Part shown: positions 9,391 through 19,212 of the stretch, piece by piece | Layout of the letters: the number at the start of each line of letters is the position of its first letter | Numbering within the stretch: position 1 is the stretch's first letter | DNA from: Limnephilus marmoratus | Lineage: Eukaryota > Arthropoda > Insecta > Trichoptera > Limnephilidae | Length of the DNA stretch: 64,000 nucleotides | Direction: 5' to 3' | NCBI GenBank assembly: GCA_917880885.1 | Contig: OU862934.1 | Coordinates: 31,604,734-31,668,733, forward strand | Made by a program: the position numbers and the translations under genes | Notes under the pieces: generated by a model | The model's database searches: none | Seen by the model: only the letters and a program-made list of their open reading frames with translations | Told to the model about the DNA's origin: nothing

Positions 9391-10629
9391 ATGGATGAAG
9401 ACCGGGATGATAAAGCATCCAATTACTCCGATGGCCCTGAAATTGAGTCTGCCTGTGCCTCCGGAATTGTTGTTTTAAATGACACCCATAATAGTCTTCG
9501 TGCACTTCAAGGAGTTTTGGCTGAAAAGCAAACCAAAGTGTCCAAGGAACAGCAACTGAGGATCGCCAGCTATGTGTCTGACTTATCACGCTCTGTAGCT
9601 CAACTTCTAATGGAGCAAGAAGTCATGAGGGCGGAGCTGGTCACCGCCGTAGCTAAGTTAAAAGTGGCAGAAGGAACGATTGTCGTAGAAAAGGCAGAAA
9701 AAAATCTCCTGGAACAAAAAATCCTGATGTTAGAGTCAGACCTAGGACCTGTAAAGAGGAGGGTTGCAGATGCCACGGAGGCGAGCCTTACTTTCGCTGA
9801 TATCGTCCGAAATCGCAAACAGAAGGACTTTCCACCTCCAATCACTCGTACTGGACACTGCCCACTGGATTCTCCTAAACCATCAATATGCGTCTTCCCC
9901 AAATTAGAAACGGCCAAGGACAGTGAGGAAACAAAACAATTGATTAAGGACATCATACGACCATCAGAGCTTGGAGTACGTGTCACCGGAGTAAGGAAGA
10001 TCCGCAACAAGGGAATTATCATCCAAACCGCTTCTCGTGAGGAACAGGAGAAGATTCTGAAAAATCCTGCTCTTGCGAACTCCGATATCCTGAGAGCCCG
10101 GCTTCCTACAAAGCGACGACCAAGGGTGATATTTTTTAACGTTTCGCGTGAATTAACTGATGAGGCCTTCATAAAAAGTGCTTTAGCGGGCATCCCTAAC
10201 ATAGAGGACTTTGAAATAACCATCCAAAACTGTAAACTGTGCCATTTAGCTGGCCCACGGAGAGGCTCAACTTGCCATCGAGTTTACGAGGTTCCTGCCA
10301 ACACACGTCACATACTGGTGACACAAGAGAAGGTCTTCGTAGGTTGGAGTGTGTGCCGTGTGCGTGATTTCATTGGAATCACAGTTTGCTCCAAGTGCCA
10401 ATTGCTCGGTCACGCATTTAAATTCTGCAAGGAACAACAGAGATGTAGTCACTGCACCATTGAAGGTCACGAGAAGACAAACTGCCCCAGTGCTGCCGCC
10501 AAGCCAGTCTGCGCTACCTGCACCAGGTTTGGAAAGGCCGCTGACCATTCCACCGGAGACAGGACCCACTGTCCTGGTTATCGAGCTGCCCTATCAAGAG
10601 ACTTTTCTACAATCAACTATGGCGTCTAA
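9391..10629 (+). CDS. LINE-c ORF1: R1-type gag-like protein with zinc knuckles
   Basis: This is an open frame of 412 codons from the ATG at 9391; a GTG 15 bases upstream is in frame but less likely. The N-terminal half is acidic and helical, with a heptad-like stretch near residues 70-120 that may form a coiled coil. The C-terminal third has the LINE ORF1 signature: CSKCQLLGHAFKFC, CSHCTIEGHEKTNC, then CATC with HSTGDRTHCPGY, and ends in INYGV. This arrangement is typical of R1-group ORF1 proteins that bind element RNA. Its stop overlaps the start of the next frame by 11 bases. It appears intact. Confidence 0.85.
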   Translation: MDEDRDDKASNYSDGPEIESACASGIVVLNDTHNSLRALQGVLAEKQTKVSKEQQLRIASYVSDLSRSVAQLLMEQEVMRAELVTAVAKLKVAEGTIVVEKAEKNLLEQKILMLESDLGPVKRRVADATEASLTFADIVRNRKQKDFPPPITRTGHCPLDSPKPSICVFPKLETAKDSEETKQLIKDIIRPSELGVRVTGVRKIRNKGIIIQTASREEQEKILKNPALANSDILRARLPTKRRPRVIFFNVSRELTDEAFIKSALAGIPNIEDFEITIQNCKLCHLAGPRRGSTCHRVYEVPANTRHILVTQEKVFVGWSVCRVRDFIGITVCSKCQLLGHAFKFCKEQQRCSHCTIEGHEKTNCPSAAAKPVCATCTRFGKAADHSTGDRTHCPGYRAALSRDFSTINYGV

Positions 10630-11735
10630 TCATGCTGAAGAAGATGAGGAGGTAGATTACGAAAATACAAAAAAAATCTCTGATTGGCTAAATGTTCATA
10701 GTAAGTACAGTGTGGAAAATATCAACATTGTTCCGTTGAATATTAGATCAATTTATAAACACTGGAATTCACTAAATGTCTACTTAAAAACTTGTTGGGA
10801 CCATATTCATGTGATAATGTTATGTGAAATGGCTATAACACCGGATCTTGTCTGTCTGTATAATATTCCTGGATTTAAATGTTACAATTATTGCCGTACT
10901 AAGAAATCGGGAGGAGGTATATTGCTGTATGTTCGAGATGAACTCACGTTTCAACAGAAATCAATAGAAACAAATAATTTTAAATGTGTGCTTGGCTCTA
11001 TGACGCTTCCAAACAAGAGTATATTAAACATCATAGCAGTATACCGTCCACCAAACTCAAGCAAACCTTATTTTTAAGTGAAATATCTGATATTTTGACT
11101 ACTATAAGCCACAAAAAATTTTTTTACTTATAGGAGATATTAACTTGGACTTATTAAATTGTCAAAACCCGCTTATTATGGCATATGAAAATATAATGTC
11201 CGATAATTATTTAATCAAATGCATTTTGACGTAAGTAGGGAAGCGATTCTAGCAGGAAAAGTTACTCGCTCCTATTTGGACCACATATTTCGTCGCCTTA
11301 GTTCTTAATTGTCCAAACGACAATTTGAAAATTTGACAGTATGTGAAGTTTTTCAGTCATTATTTCAATGAAACATTATGATAGGTGTTTAAGGTTAAGC
11401 AATTTCCGTAAAGGCAAAGGTCTCTTTAGTTTAAATAATTCTTAGTGAAGTAATTAACTATCCTTTTTTATACTTTATTTTTAGTTTTAAAGTGGAGATT
11501 GAACAAAAACTAAAATGGTCGTTTGGACAATTAAGAACTGAGGCGACGATTTGTTAGATTTAACAGCGGATGTCAACAAAACGAAACTCTTTCTTCATGT
11601 GTATGCAATAATATAACTATAGCGGATCATTTTTTAACTGTAGTCAACATTAAATACGGTGCAAGTAAAAAAGTCACATAACACGGGGAAAAAGTTTCAA
11701 TTTTATCTCGAAACAAAATCGACTAAAATATACAT
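10619..11735 (+). pseudogene. LINE-c ORF2 start: endonuclease, broken and interrupted by a MITE
   Basis: An ATG at 10619 starts a frame that reads an acidic leader, then INIVPLNIRSIYKHWNSL, GGGILLYVRDEL and IIAVYRPPNSS, all features of an APE-type endonuclease. It stops at 11077, but further frames continue with LIGDINLDLL, SYLDHIF and TIADHFLTV, the catalytic C-terminal motifs. These last motifs join cleanly only when the MITE at 11291-11548 is removed. Around 11735 the element ends against LINE-d in the opposite direction. The EN looks CR1/Jockey-like rather than R1-like. Confidence 0.72.
11291..11548. mobile_element. MITE with ~31-bp terminal inverted repeats
   Basis: Both ends carry the inverted sequence CGTCGCCTTAGTTCTTAATT and eleven further matching bases, with one mismatch in about 31. 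The 4-bp target ATTT is found on both sides (11287-11290 and 11549-11552). Taking out the 258-bp element and one ATTT restores the LINE-c endonuclease frame across HIF and the following residues. There is no coding capacity. The superfamily is not clear from a 4-bp target alone. Confidence 0.85.
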
Positions 11736-11739
11736 AATT

Positions 11740-12547
11740 TTAAGTGGCACACCTTGCTTGAGGAACCAAAACATTTAGAGACTTGTATATTAATTTAGTG
11801 TCACTTCTGTGTTCATTAGTGTACTTAGGGATTAATAATTTTGTCAGGGAGTTTTGCAATGTTTGGATATAATTTATATTAGTTTTACAAGAACGTCCCC
11901 AAGAAGTAAGTCCATAACGGATAGTGGATTCAGTCAGAGATACGTATATTAATTTTAAAGTACTTATAGGCACAAAATATTTTATTTTATAAATCCTACC
12001 CACAATAGACCACAGACGTTTACAAACATTAGTAATGTGTACGTCCCATTTCATGTAGCAGTCAATAGTAACACCCAAATATACATAATTTTTGACGTAA
12101 TCAATGGTTTCACATGAACAGGGCTGTGCAACATTTTTATGTAAGCATCCAAATGTATGTATGTATTACGAGACCTGCGTCATGAGACCATTTCAAGAGG
12201 GCATTAAAATCATGCTGCATAAGGTTCATTGCAGTAATCAGGTTTTCGTGCGATATTACGAGCGCCGTATCGTCTGCGTATACAAAATGTTTAACGAATG
12301 AAAATAGTTTACTCATAATTGAGACATATATGATATAAAGGGTTGGCCCTAAAATTGACCCCTGCGGAACACCTGTTGAGGTATTTTTTTTTTTGCTAAA
12401 TTTTTTACGTATTTTTACTGCTATTTGTCGATCAGTTAGTAATTTTTTTAACAATACTAGTAGCTTACCTCTAATTCCTATTGCCTCTATTGTTTCTAAT
12501 AGTTTATTTGTATCAATGGTATCAAACGCCTTTGAGTTATCTATGAA
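11740..12547 (-). pseudogene. LINE-d reverse transcriptase, C-terminal part
   Basis: The minus strand encodes VLFIDNSKAFDTIDTNKLL, GVPQGSILGPTLY and the active-site FVYADDTALV (12547-12157), then after a frameshift near 12156 the thumb region with YLGVTIDCYMKWDVHI and RYGLTSWGRS. It ends abruptly at 11740 without the usual C-terminus. Its N-terminal continuation lies at 13675-14341, beyond LINE-e. Confidence 0.8.
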
Positions 12548-13665
12548 CAAAACCAACACTTCTCACGTATGTAACGCATGTTTGGGGGCAATGCCTGGAA
12601 CGTTTCGGTGAGACCCAAACGGTTGCACTGGACATCTCCAAGGCCTTTGACCGGGTTTGGCACGTAAATGTGATTATATAGATATAAGCCTAAACTATAT
12701 TGTACCCAAAATATTTAATAAACTACCAATGATAATCAAAAATAATAACGTTTTTAATGGTAAATTCAAATATAAAATAAGGAAATGGCTATTAGATAGG
12801 TGTCAATAACTTCAATTCATCGGGGGTGGTGGACTTTTTTATTGTAAAACTTTTTATTTTTTAACTTTTATTGTAAAGCTTTTTAATTTTGAGTCGTTTT
12901 TATTTACAATCACTTTGAATTTACAGCAAATGAAATCAACACTTTTTATAACTAATTTTGGCCCGGACCCCCCCTGGGGCAATAAGGGGACTGTACCCTA
13001 GGTATCGATTGATGCGAGAGAGAAAGTATTTGGAATAAAACCCTTTTTATACTGCTAAAAAATATAAAATACCGTCTTCAGGTTTACAAAAATACGATAA
13101 TAATAAACAAAAATGGCGATCGGCACCTACTGAGTCACGTGGCCTATTTTAGTAAGTCGGTAACACTAGCTTCAATAAAATTCACCCAGATGTCTCTACT
13201 ATTTATTATCTCTTAATAAACTGATCAAGATTAAATCAATGATTATCTTCAGCAATCATCCCATAGATGTCACTATTCTTAACAATAGGGATGATTTATA
13301 TTGATGCCCTACCGAAGTCCTTGTATTCTTTATTGAAACTCACATTCGAAGGAATTGGTAAATTCATTACAATTTTTGTAATTCCTACTGAATATGAAAC
13401 TTTTAATTTACTTGTGATTATATTTCATTTGTTCATACTAAATCCATTTGTACTTTTTTATTATATAAGGCTTATAGTGCTACTTACATGTATATACTAT
13501 TTCCGTAATTTAAAAAATCTATTTAATTGATACTTAGCATCAAAATTATATGTATACAATGTTTGAAAATGTACCAACGTTGTCATTATGTACCTGCTGA
13601 CAAACTACATAAGTAGTTTAGCGGGTTTAAATGTTAATAAATAAATTTAAAAAAAAAACAAAAAG
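12548..13665 (+). mobile_element. LINE-e: composite LINE 3' end inserted in LINE-d
   Basis: The 9-bp target ATCTATGAA stands at 12539-12547 and again at 13666-13674, with an A-rich tail just before the second copy, so this is a plus-strand retroposon. Removing it joins the LINE-d motif GVFID to NSKAFDTID. Inside are a Jockey-like scrap (VALDISKAFDRVWH near 12625-12664), then a different C-terminus (IFNKLP, KIRKWLLDRCQ, 12690-12810), AT-rich sequence, and a 3' hairpin (AAACTACATAAGTAGTTT near 13601-13620). The parts do not form one frame. Confidence 0.75.
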
Positions 13666-13674
13666 ATCTATGAA

Positions 13675-14341
13675 GACTCCGAGGCATTTCAAAGATTTGT
13701 CTAATGTCTAATGTGTTATGAGTAATGTTCGATAATTTGGCAATCGCATCTTGTGTACTTCTATTTTTCATAAATCCATATTGGTTGTCGTGAATTATGT
13801 TATTTTTGTTATTAAATTCAGTTAATCTTTTTTTGATAATTTTTTCAAAGATTTTGGCAATGTTTGAAATCAGCGATATTGGACGATAATTTGTCACTTC
13901 TTCTGGGTTGCCAGATTTATGAATTGGAGTGATGATGGTTTATTTATATATCGTTTGGAATATTCCGCTTTGAAGACTAATATGTTGACTAAATGTGTTA
14001 ATGGTTTTGAAATATGTTTTTTGATCACTTTTGGTGTTTCGACAGTAACTCAATCGAAACCTGGTGCCGATCTTCCCTTCATGCTTGAAATGATTTGTTC
14101 GATTTCCTGGGCTGAAGAAGGGGGAAATAAGTCAATTTTGTTTAAGATATTGACGTTAATCTTCTGTTCGTCATTAGACGGTATTTTTTGCATTTGATTT
14201 GCAAGATTTTTGCCTACATTTGCAAAAAAGTTGTTAAAAATGTTAGCGGCAGCTGATAGATTTTCTTCGCATCATATTTTGATATTATTATGTCTTATAC
14301 TATGTATTTCATTTTTTTCTTATCTATGATTTCATTTACAA
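13675..14341 (-). pseudogene. LINE-d reverse transcriptase, N-terminal part
   Basis: The minus strand reads, with several frameshifts, the pre-RT region (FNNFFANVGKNLA, SSAQEIEQIISSMKGRSAPG) and the first RT motifs (TNYRPISLISNIAKIFEKII, NQYGFMKNRSTQDAI), then KCLGVFID at the LINE-e junction. At 14341 it meets the 3' LTR of Gypsy-3; the sequence continues at 23397 on the far side. A DNA-nicking domain is not included here. Confidence 0.75.
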
Positions 14342-15371
14342 TGACACGCATCTTATCAGTTAGCAGAGAAATTCCGTTTGCATGAGCTCTCATCATCATC
14401 TCAGGGTCCTGCGTGGGATAAAAGGAAGCTACTATCTGATGTAAATAAAATAACTCACATAAAACAAAATGAACTTGTTATTATTGACAAGCAAAAAAAC
14501 ATAATCTACTATAACATAATCTACATAAATACCTTTGTAAACTAAAAAAAAAAATGTAGAGAGAGAGAGAGAGAGAGATAATTCAGTTATTTTAGTAGAA
14601 TCCACTCCAAATGATCATTCGTAGCTTGCCATAGTTAAAATGGCGCACCTCTTCTAACCTCAGCGACAAGGGCTCCAGATAGCTGGAGAAGAGCCCCAGA
14701 GCTGCCGCTTCGCATGTCTATGACACAGTGAAGGAGCCGAGATTCCAATCCATCCACAAAGGCGTCACAATGCGTCCGATGGCCATCTCTGAGCATTGAA
14801 AGGATATAAACCGCAGTTCTAGACTGTAAATGTGATTTAAGAAGTGCCTGCAGTCTTCACCAAAGTTGTCCTCGGTGATATTGGATTGTATGTGGCACAA
14901 GAATCTCAGTTCTAAGCACAAGAACACCAACCTCAGGTACCAGGCACACAGACATCATAAACACTTCCATTAGATTATAATATTACATAGGTAACTCGAT
15001 ATCTCGTGATCATCACAATAAAAGTTTTCCTCGCCTCGAAAAAACAATCAACATCCTGCGTGTACCGTGACCCGGTACTATTTAATAGTCTCGTAAAGGC
15101 ATCACGTCTGTTACACGCATAATATTGCAAATTTACACAATCATTTAGGAGTATCAAAACTCCTTACAAATCAAAACTTCAGACAAATTCCTTCTTCTGT
15201 CATGACGCGGCCCTTCTAACAGTTTTTTCTATTTTTTTCAAAAACAATCGAACAACGTTCCGGCAATTTGAATTTGTTATCAATCGTTCCAACTGCACCC
15301 GAAATTAATAATACTCCTTCTGAGCAAGTAGGTACCGATTGAATAACTACCATGAAAATAATTACGTTACA
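14342..15371 (-). repeat. Gypsy-3 3' LTR
   Basis: It is bounded by TGACACG and ACGTTACA on the plus strand, so the element strand reads TGTAACG...CGTGTCA with TG/CA ends. It contains a (GA)n run near 14560-14578 that is present in all four LTRs of this family. Two sense-strand frames (15157-14975, 60 codons; 14930-14718, 70 codons) are likewise present in all four. Confidence 0.9.
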
Positions 15372-15389
15372 ATTCCCCGCTTCCCCCAG
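15372..15389 (-). other. Gypsy-3 polypurine tract
   Basis: CTGGGGGAAGCGGGGAAT on the minus strand lies directly before the 3' LTR. The same tract stands at the same place in Gypsy-3N (27414-27431). Confidence 0.85.
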
Positions 15390-17413
15390 AAATTTTACGC
15401 CGCAGAGAAAAGTAAAATTATACCAAAACAATATGAAATACCTCTCTACTCCTGCACTTGTACATAAGGAGCAAAAATAATTAAAGCATTAAAGAAAATG
15501 ACACAGAAAATATAAAAAAAAAAAACAAAAAAATTATACATATATATTCACAATAACAAGGAAACCCCAAAAAGAAAACCAATACGCAGATTGGAGTTAC
15601 ACAACCTATTTGTTTATATATTTTATTTTATAATTTTATATTTATTATTATAACTTTTTATACATTTATTTTTATTTTATTTTAATGAGAATGGAACCTC
15701 CACTTTTTCACCTCCAAAATGAGATTGTAAAACACTTACTCACACAAAGGGAGTCAATCTCTCAGAAACACTTGTGAGTACGGAGGACTCAAGCTCCCAC
15801 TTTTGAGATCTTTGAAGAAGATGAGAAAAAAAAATCACATGGATATTATTAATGGAAAAAATATAGAACCAAATAAAAAGATTACCTAATTTTTTCTCTC
15901 TCTTCTCCCTTTATTTATATTAAACTAAATGTCTGACTAAGCTAAAGACCTAAAACAATACATCTTAACAACTAACAATATAGCTAGACTTAAATATGTC
16001 TATTATTATTTTTTATATTCAATTATAAAAATTGATGTACAAAGTGGTCAGTGTAGGGTTTACATTACTAAATACCTAACTGTCAATTATTTTAGATGAG
16101 GTTTTAAATTCCGGAGAAATACCTATCTGTCAAAAGTAGTTAAATTAGGGTTTACATTTTCCAAAATACCTATTTATCAGATATATTAATGTCATCAGTA
16201 ATCTAGATTGAAAACAGAACAAATTCAAGAAATACCTATCATATACTCTTCGTACGAACATTGCTTGCTCAAGAAATAAGACCAAGGTAACAACAAAAAA
16301 ATGGCTTCCATCAAAATTTCACTTACTACGTAAGCAAAGTGTCAAAATTTCTCGGACAAACAAAGATATAAATTGGTGCTCAATCATGTACTTCAGATGA
16401 CTGACACTGTGGTTAATAGGTGTGCGATCCTAACTCAAGTGATCGACACTAGTACGACAAACATTACAGCATAGCACTGGTATTAGCAATGAAATACTTA
16501 GGCATATATTACTATTTACAATTAACAAATTATACTTATGACTAACAAAACTGTGCAAAAACACATTCTCCTGCATTAAAGGTAGAATGATAATTTATAA
16601 ATTGGAATTATTTTACAATGATGTACGCCGAAGCTGTACTTTCTTTATATTTGACAAAACAATTTATTTAGTGAATAATGACTTAATTACTCGACTTTGA
16701 AGAAAGTTAAACCAAACTTAACATTAGATATATTTAATAATGATACAGATACAATTATGAACTAAATGAACATTATGTAATTCTTGTGCATAAGAAAGTT
16801 GCTCAATTCTCTTATTCACAATAATTGAGAATCCCTCTTTCCAAGACCCCTAGAGATTCTTTGTATAATAAGTTATTCTAATAGAAAAGCAGTGTTAAAG
16901 AGAACTCCAATGCATCTGTGAAAGAAGGGTTCTGACTTAAACTTAAAATATATCAAGAATAATAAAAAAAAACATGTCCGTAGTGCTGACGGAATGTACC
17001 AATATACACGCGTGTTGTTGCGTCATTAAAATAATTGTAATAAGAAGAAGAATCTCTTTTTAAAAAAAATAAAATATATATATTCTGAACGAAAACCAAC
17101 AATATATCTCAGTACAATCTAAGCCATATTAAAAAACTATAACCTATACTAATTTTTTGGGCGCCACTGATCACTAAGATCAGAGAAACATCTCTTGTGA
17201 AGATGTTCCTATTCTAGTCCAACGAGGATAAATAAATGAAGTCTATCATCAGTACACTAGAATATTGCGTTTATTTCGAGTACAAGTTTTGAAGGTACCA
17301 AACTCCAGAACACGTGACCGGAACAAACACATAAAGAAGGGAACGAAATAGCATAAAGGGTTGGTAGTCCTCTATACTACTTCATTAGCTTCCTATAATA
17401 TACTAAACTAAAC
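15390..17413 (-). other. Gypsy-3 3' non-coding spacer
   Basis: About 2 kb between the integrase stop and the polypurine tract with no open frame of note. Large parts are shared with Gypsy-3N: 15390-16000 with 27432-28045, about 16470-16560 with 28500-28590, and 17150-17265 with 28818-28930. The last block contains on the minus strand TGGCGCCCA (17166-17158), a second match to the tRNA-Lys 3' end besides the true primer site, next to a TGATCnnnnnGATCA palindrome. The spacer may hold packaging or replication signals, or be the remnant of an older LTR. Confidence 0.6.
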
Positions 17414-19113
17414 TTAATCTAAACGAATTATATCTTTAACATGGAAATTACCAACTATTTTGCCTTGCATGTCTGCAAGAGTATAAACTAAATTAGATAA
17501 CTTGTTTTTTATAATGTTCCGCACAAACCTCGGGGCTAATTTATGTGAAAAGAAATTGGATCCACTCGATTGGACAAAGTTCTTTCTCCACACCACGTCT
17601 CCAATTTCATAATTTACTGACTTCCTTCGTAAATTGTAATGTTGAGCATTCTTTTTATATGCTTGTAACAAGGCATCTGTGACTTTATTATAAATAGGAA
17701 CCAAGTCCTCTAATTTTCCAGCAAAACTTACTCTCGATGCTTGTAAGCTAGAATCTGCAAAACCAGGAGATATATGATTTTTATGAAAGTTACCATCGAT
17801 TATCTGTTCCCGACCGTGCATAAGAAAGAAAGGAGTATAACCCGTCGCGAAGTTAACCGTATTGTTAAGCGCTGACTGTATTTGTGGCAGAAACCTAGAC
17901 CAATTACGTTGGTCGGACTCGGTCAAAATAGACAGTGCAGTACCTATTGTTTGGTTATACCGTTCAACGACATTATTTTGTGGCGTGTAATATGCATTAT
18001 AGAAAGGTGCCGGTACATTATAGTCGGACAGTAATTTTTTAAATTCATTAGATATAAATTGTTTGCCATTATCGCAAACAAACGTTTGTGGAACCCCATG
18101 GACGAGAAAAATGGACTGCTCTACGTTTTTAACGATGCTTTTTGTGGTAGCATTCCTAAGCGGAAAAATCCATGTGTACTTTGAGAAAACGTCTACGACA
18201 GACAAAATATATGTAAATCCGGAATAGCTTCGTGGTAATGGACCGACAAGATCAATTGATAACATCTGCATTGGTCTTGTTACTATTTTTGGATTGACAG
18301 AAATCCCCGCCGGCGCTGCAGTATTAATTTTATGAGCTTTACATGTTTTGCACCTATTTACGAAGTTTTTTACATCCTTGTACATTCCAGGCCAATAATA
18401 GTGTAAGTGAACCTTCTTGTAAGTTCTGAATATTCCTGGATGACATGATAGATCTGATTCATGTTCCTTCGTTAATATTGCTATACGATTCTCTGAAGGT
18501 ACAACTAATTTCCACGCCGTATCTTCGCAAAGGGCGAAACGCGTCTTACAATGTCGAAAGAGTTCGTTACCCTCAATTCTGAAATTAACGAGCCGTTGAG
18601 GTGCACTAAGACAGTTTGAAAATAAATTATTGTACCAATTATCAGTGCTTGTGGGAACTGGAGCAGATGCATCTCCTGACAATAATGAGACCTCCATGCG
18701 TGATAATACGTCAGGTACCGTATTTAATTTTCCTTTTCTGTGTACAACGTCGAAAGAAAATTGCGACAGACGAGTAGACCAACGAGCCAACAGACCAGTA
18801 GGGTTCGAGAGAGATACCAACCACTGTAAACTTGAGTGATCCGTTATCACAGTAAAGTGAGTCCCCTCTATGTAAGGTCTAAAGTGATTAACCGAGTCCA
18901 ACACCGCAAGAAGCTCGCGTTCTGTAACACCGTAATTTCTTTCATGTACGTTTAAGCACCGCGAAAAATAACAAACTGGATGTTCCTCACCATCAAAATT
19001 CTGAGTTAAAATCCCGCCAATCCCGACTCCGCTGGCATCACAGTGTATAACGAAAGGCAAATTGAAATCTGGACAATTAATTACGGGAGCTGTTGTAAGT
19101 GCTTCTTTCAATT
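17414..19113 (-). CDS. Gypsy-3 pol, RNase H and integrase part
   Basis: The frame begins at the LINE-tail junction and runs about 565 codons. RNase H comes first: HCDASGVGIGG, TERELLAVLDSV and ITDHSSLQWL supply the acidic residues. Integrase follows: the zinc-binding HHCC region (CHPGIF to CKTCKAHK), then the DDE core with SIDLVGPLP, VCDNGKQF and NVVERYNQT, then a basic C-terminal segment ending in HVKDIIRLD. All catalytic residues are present. With the insertion removed it is in frame with the reverse transcriptase part. In an active copy these domains remove the RNA strand and insert the cDNA into host DNA. Confidence 0.92.
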
Positions 19114-19212
19114 ACGCCTGTCTCAACACAGGTATTCCCTAGTGAGACAGGCATCGAATAATGTTATGTAAACATACCTTTTATAGATAAATAAATAAAA
19201 AAAAAAAAAAAA
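19114..19212 (+). mobile_element. 99-bp LINE 3' end inserted in Gypsy-3 pol
   Basis: A short plus-strand retroposon with a stem (GCCTGTCTC and GAGACAGGC), then TAAATAAATA and an A-tail. AATT occurs on both sides (19110-19113 and 19213-19216). Removing the insert and one AATT (103 bases) puts the reverse transcriptase and RNase H frames exactly in register, so this is the event that inactivated pol. It is a 5'-truncated copy carrying only the terminal hairpin and tail of its LINE. Confidence 0.85.

Noticed and set aside
12137..12559. Twin-priming inversion between LINE-c (plus) and LINE-d (minus) near 11735
   Set aside because: The minus part carries the RT core and has no tail at the junction, and its N-terminal half lies elsewhere (13675-14341). 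The two are separate LINEs.
15390..17413. Degenerate envelope gene behind the Gypsy-3 integrase
   Set aside because: No open frame, signal peptide or membrane segment could be found in the 2-kb spacer.
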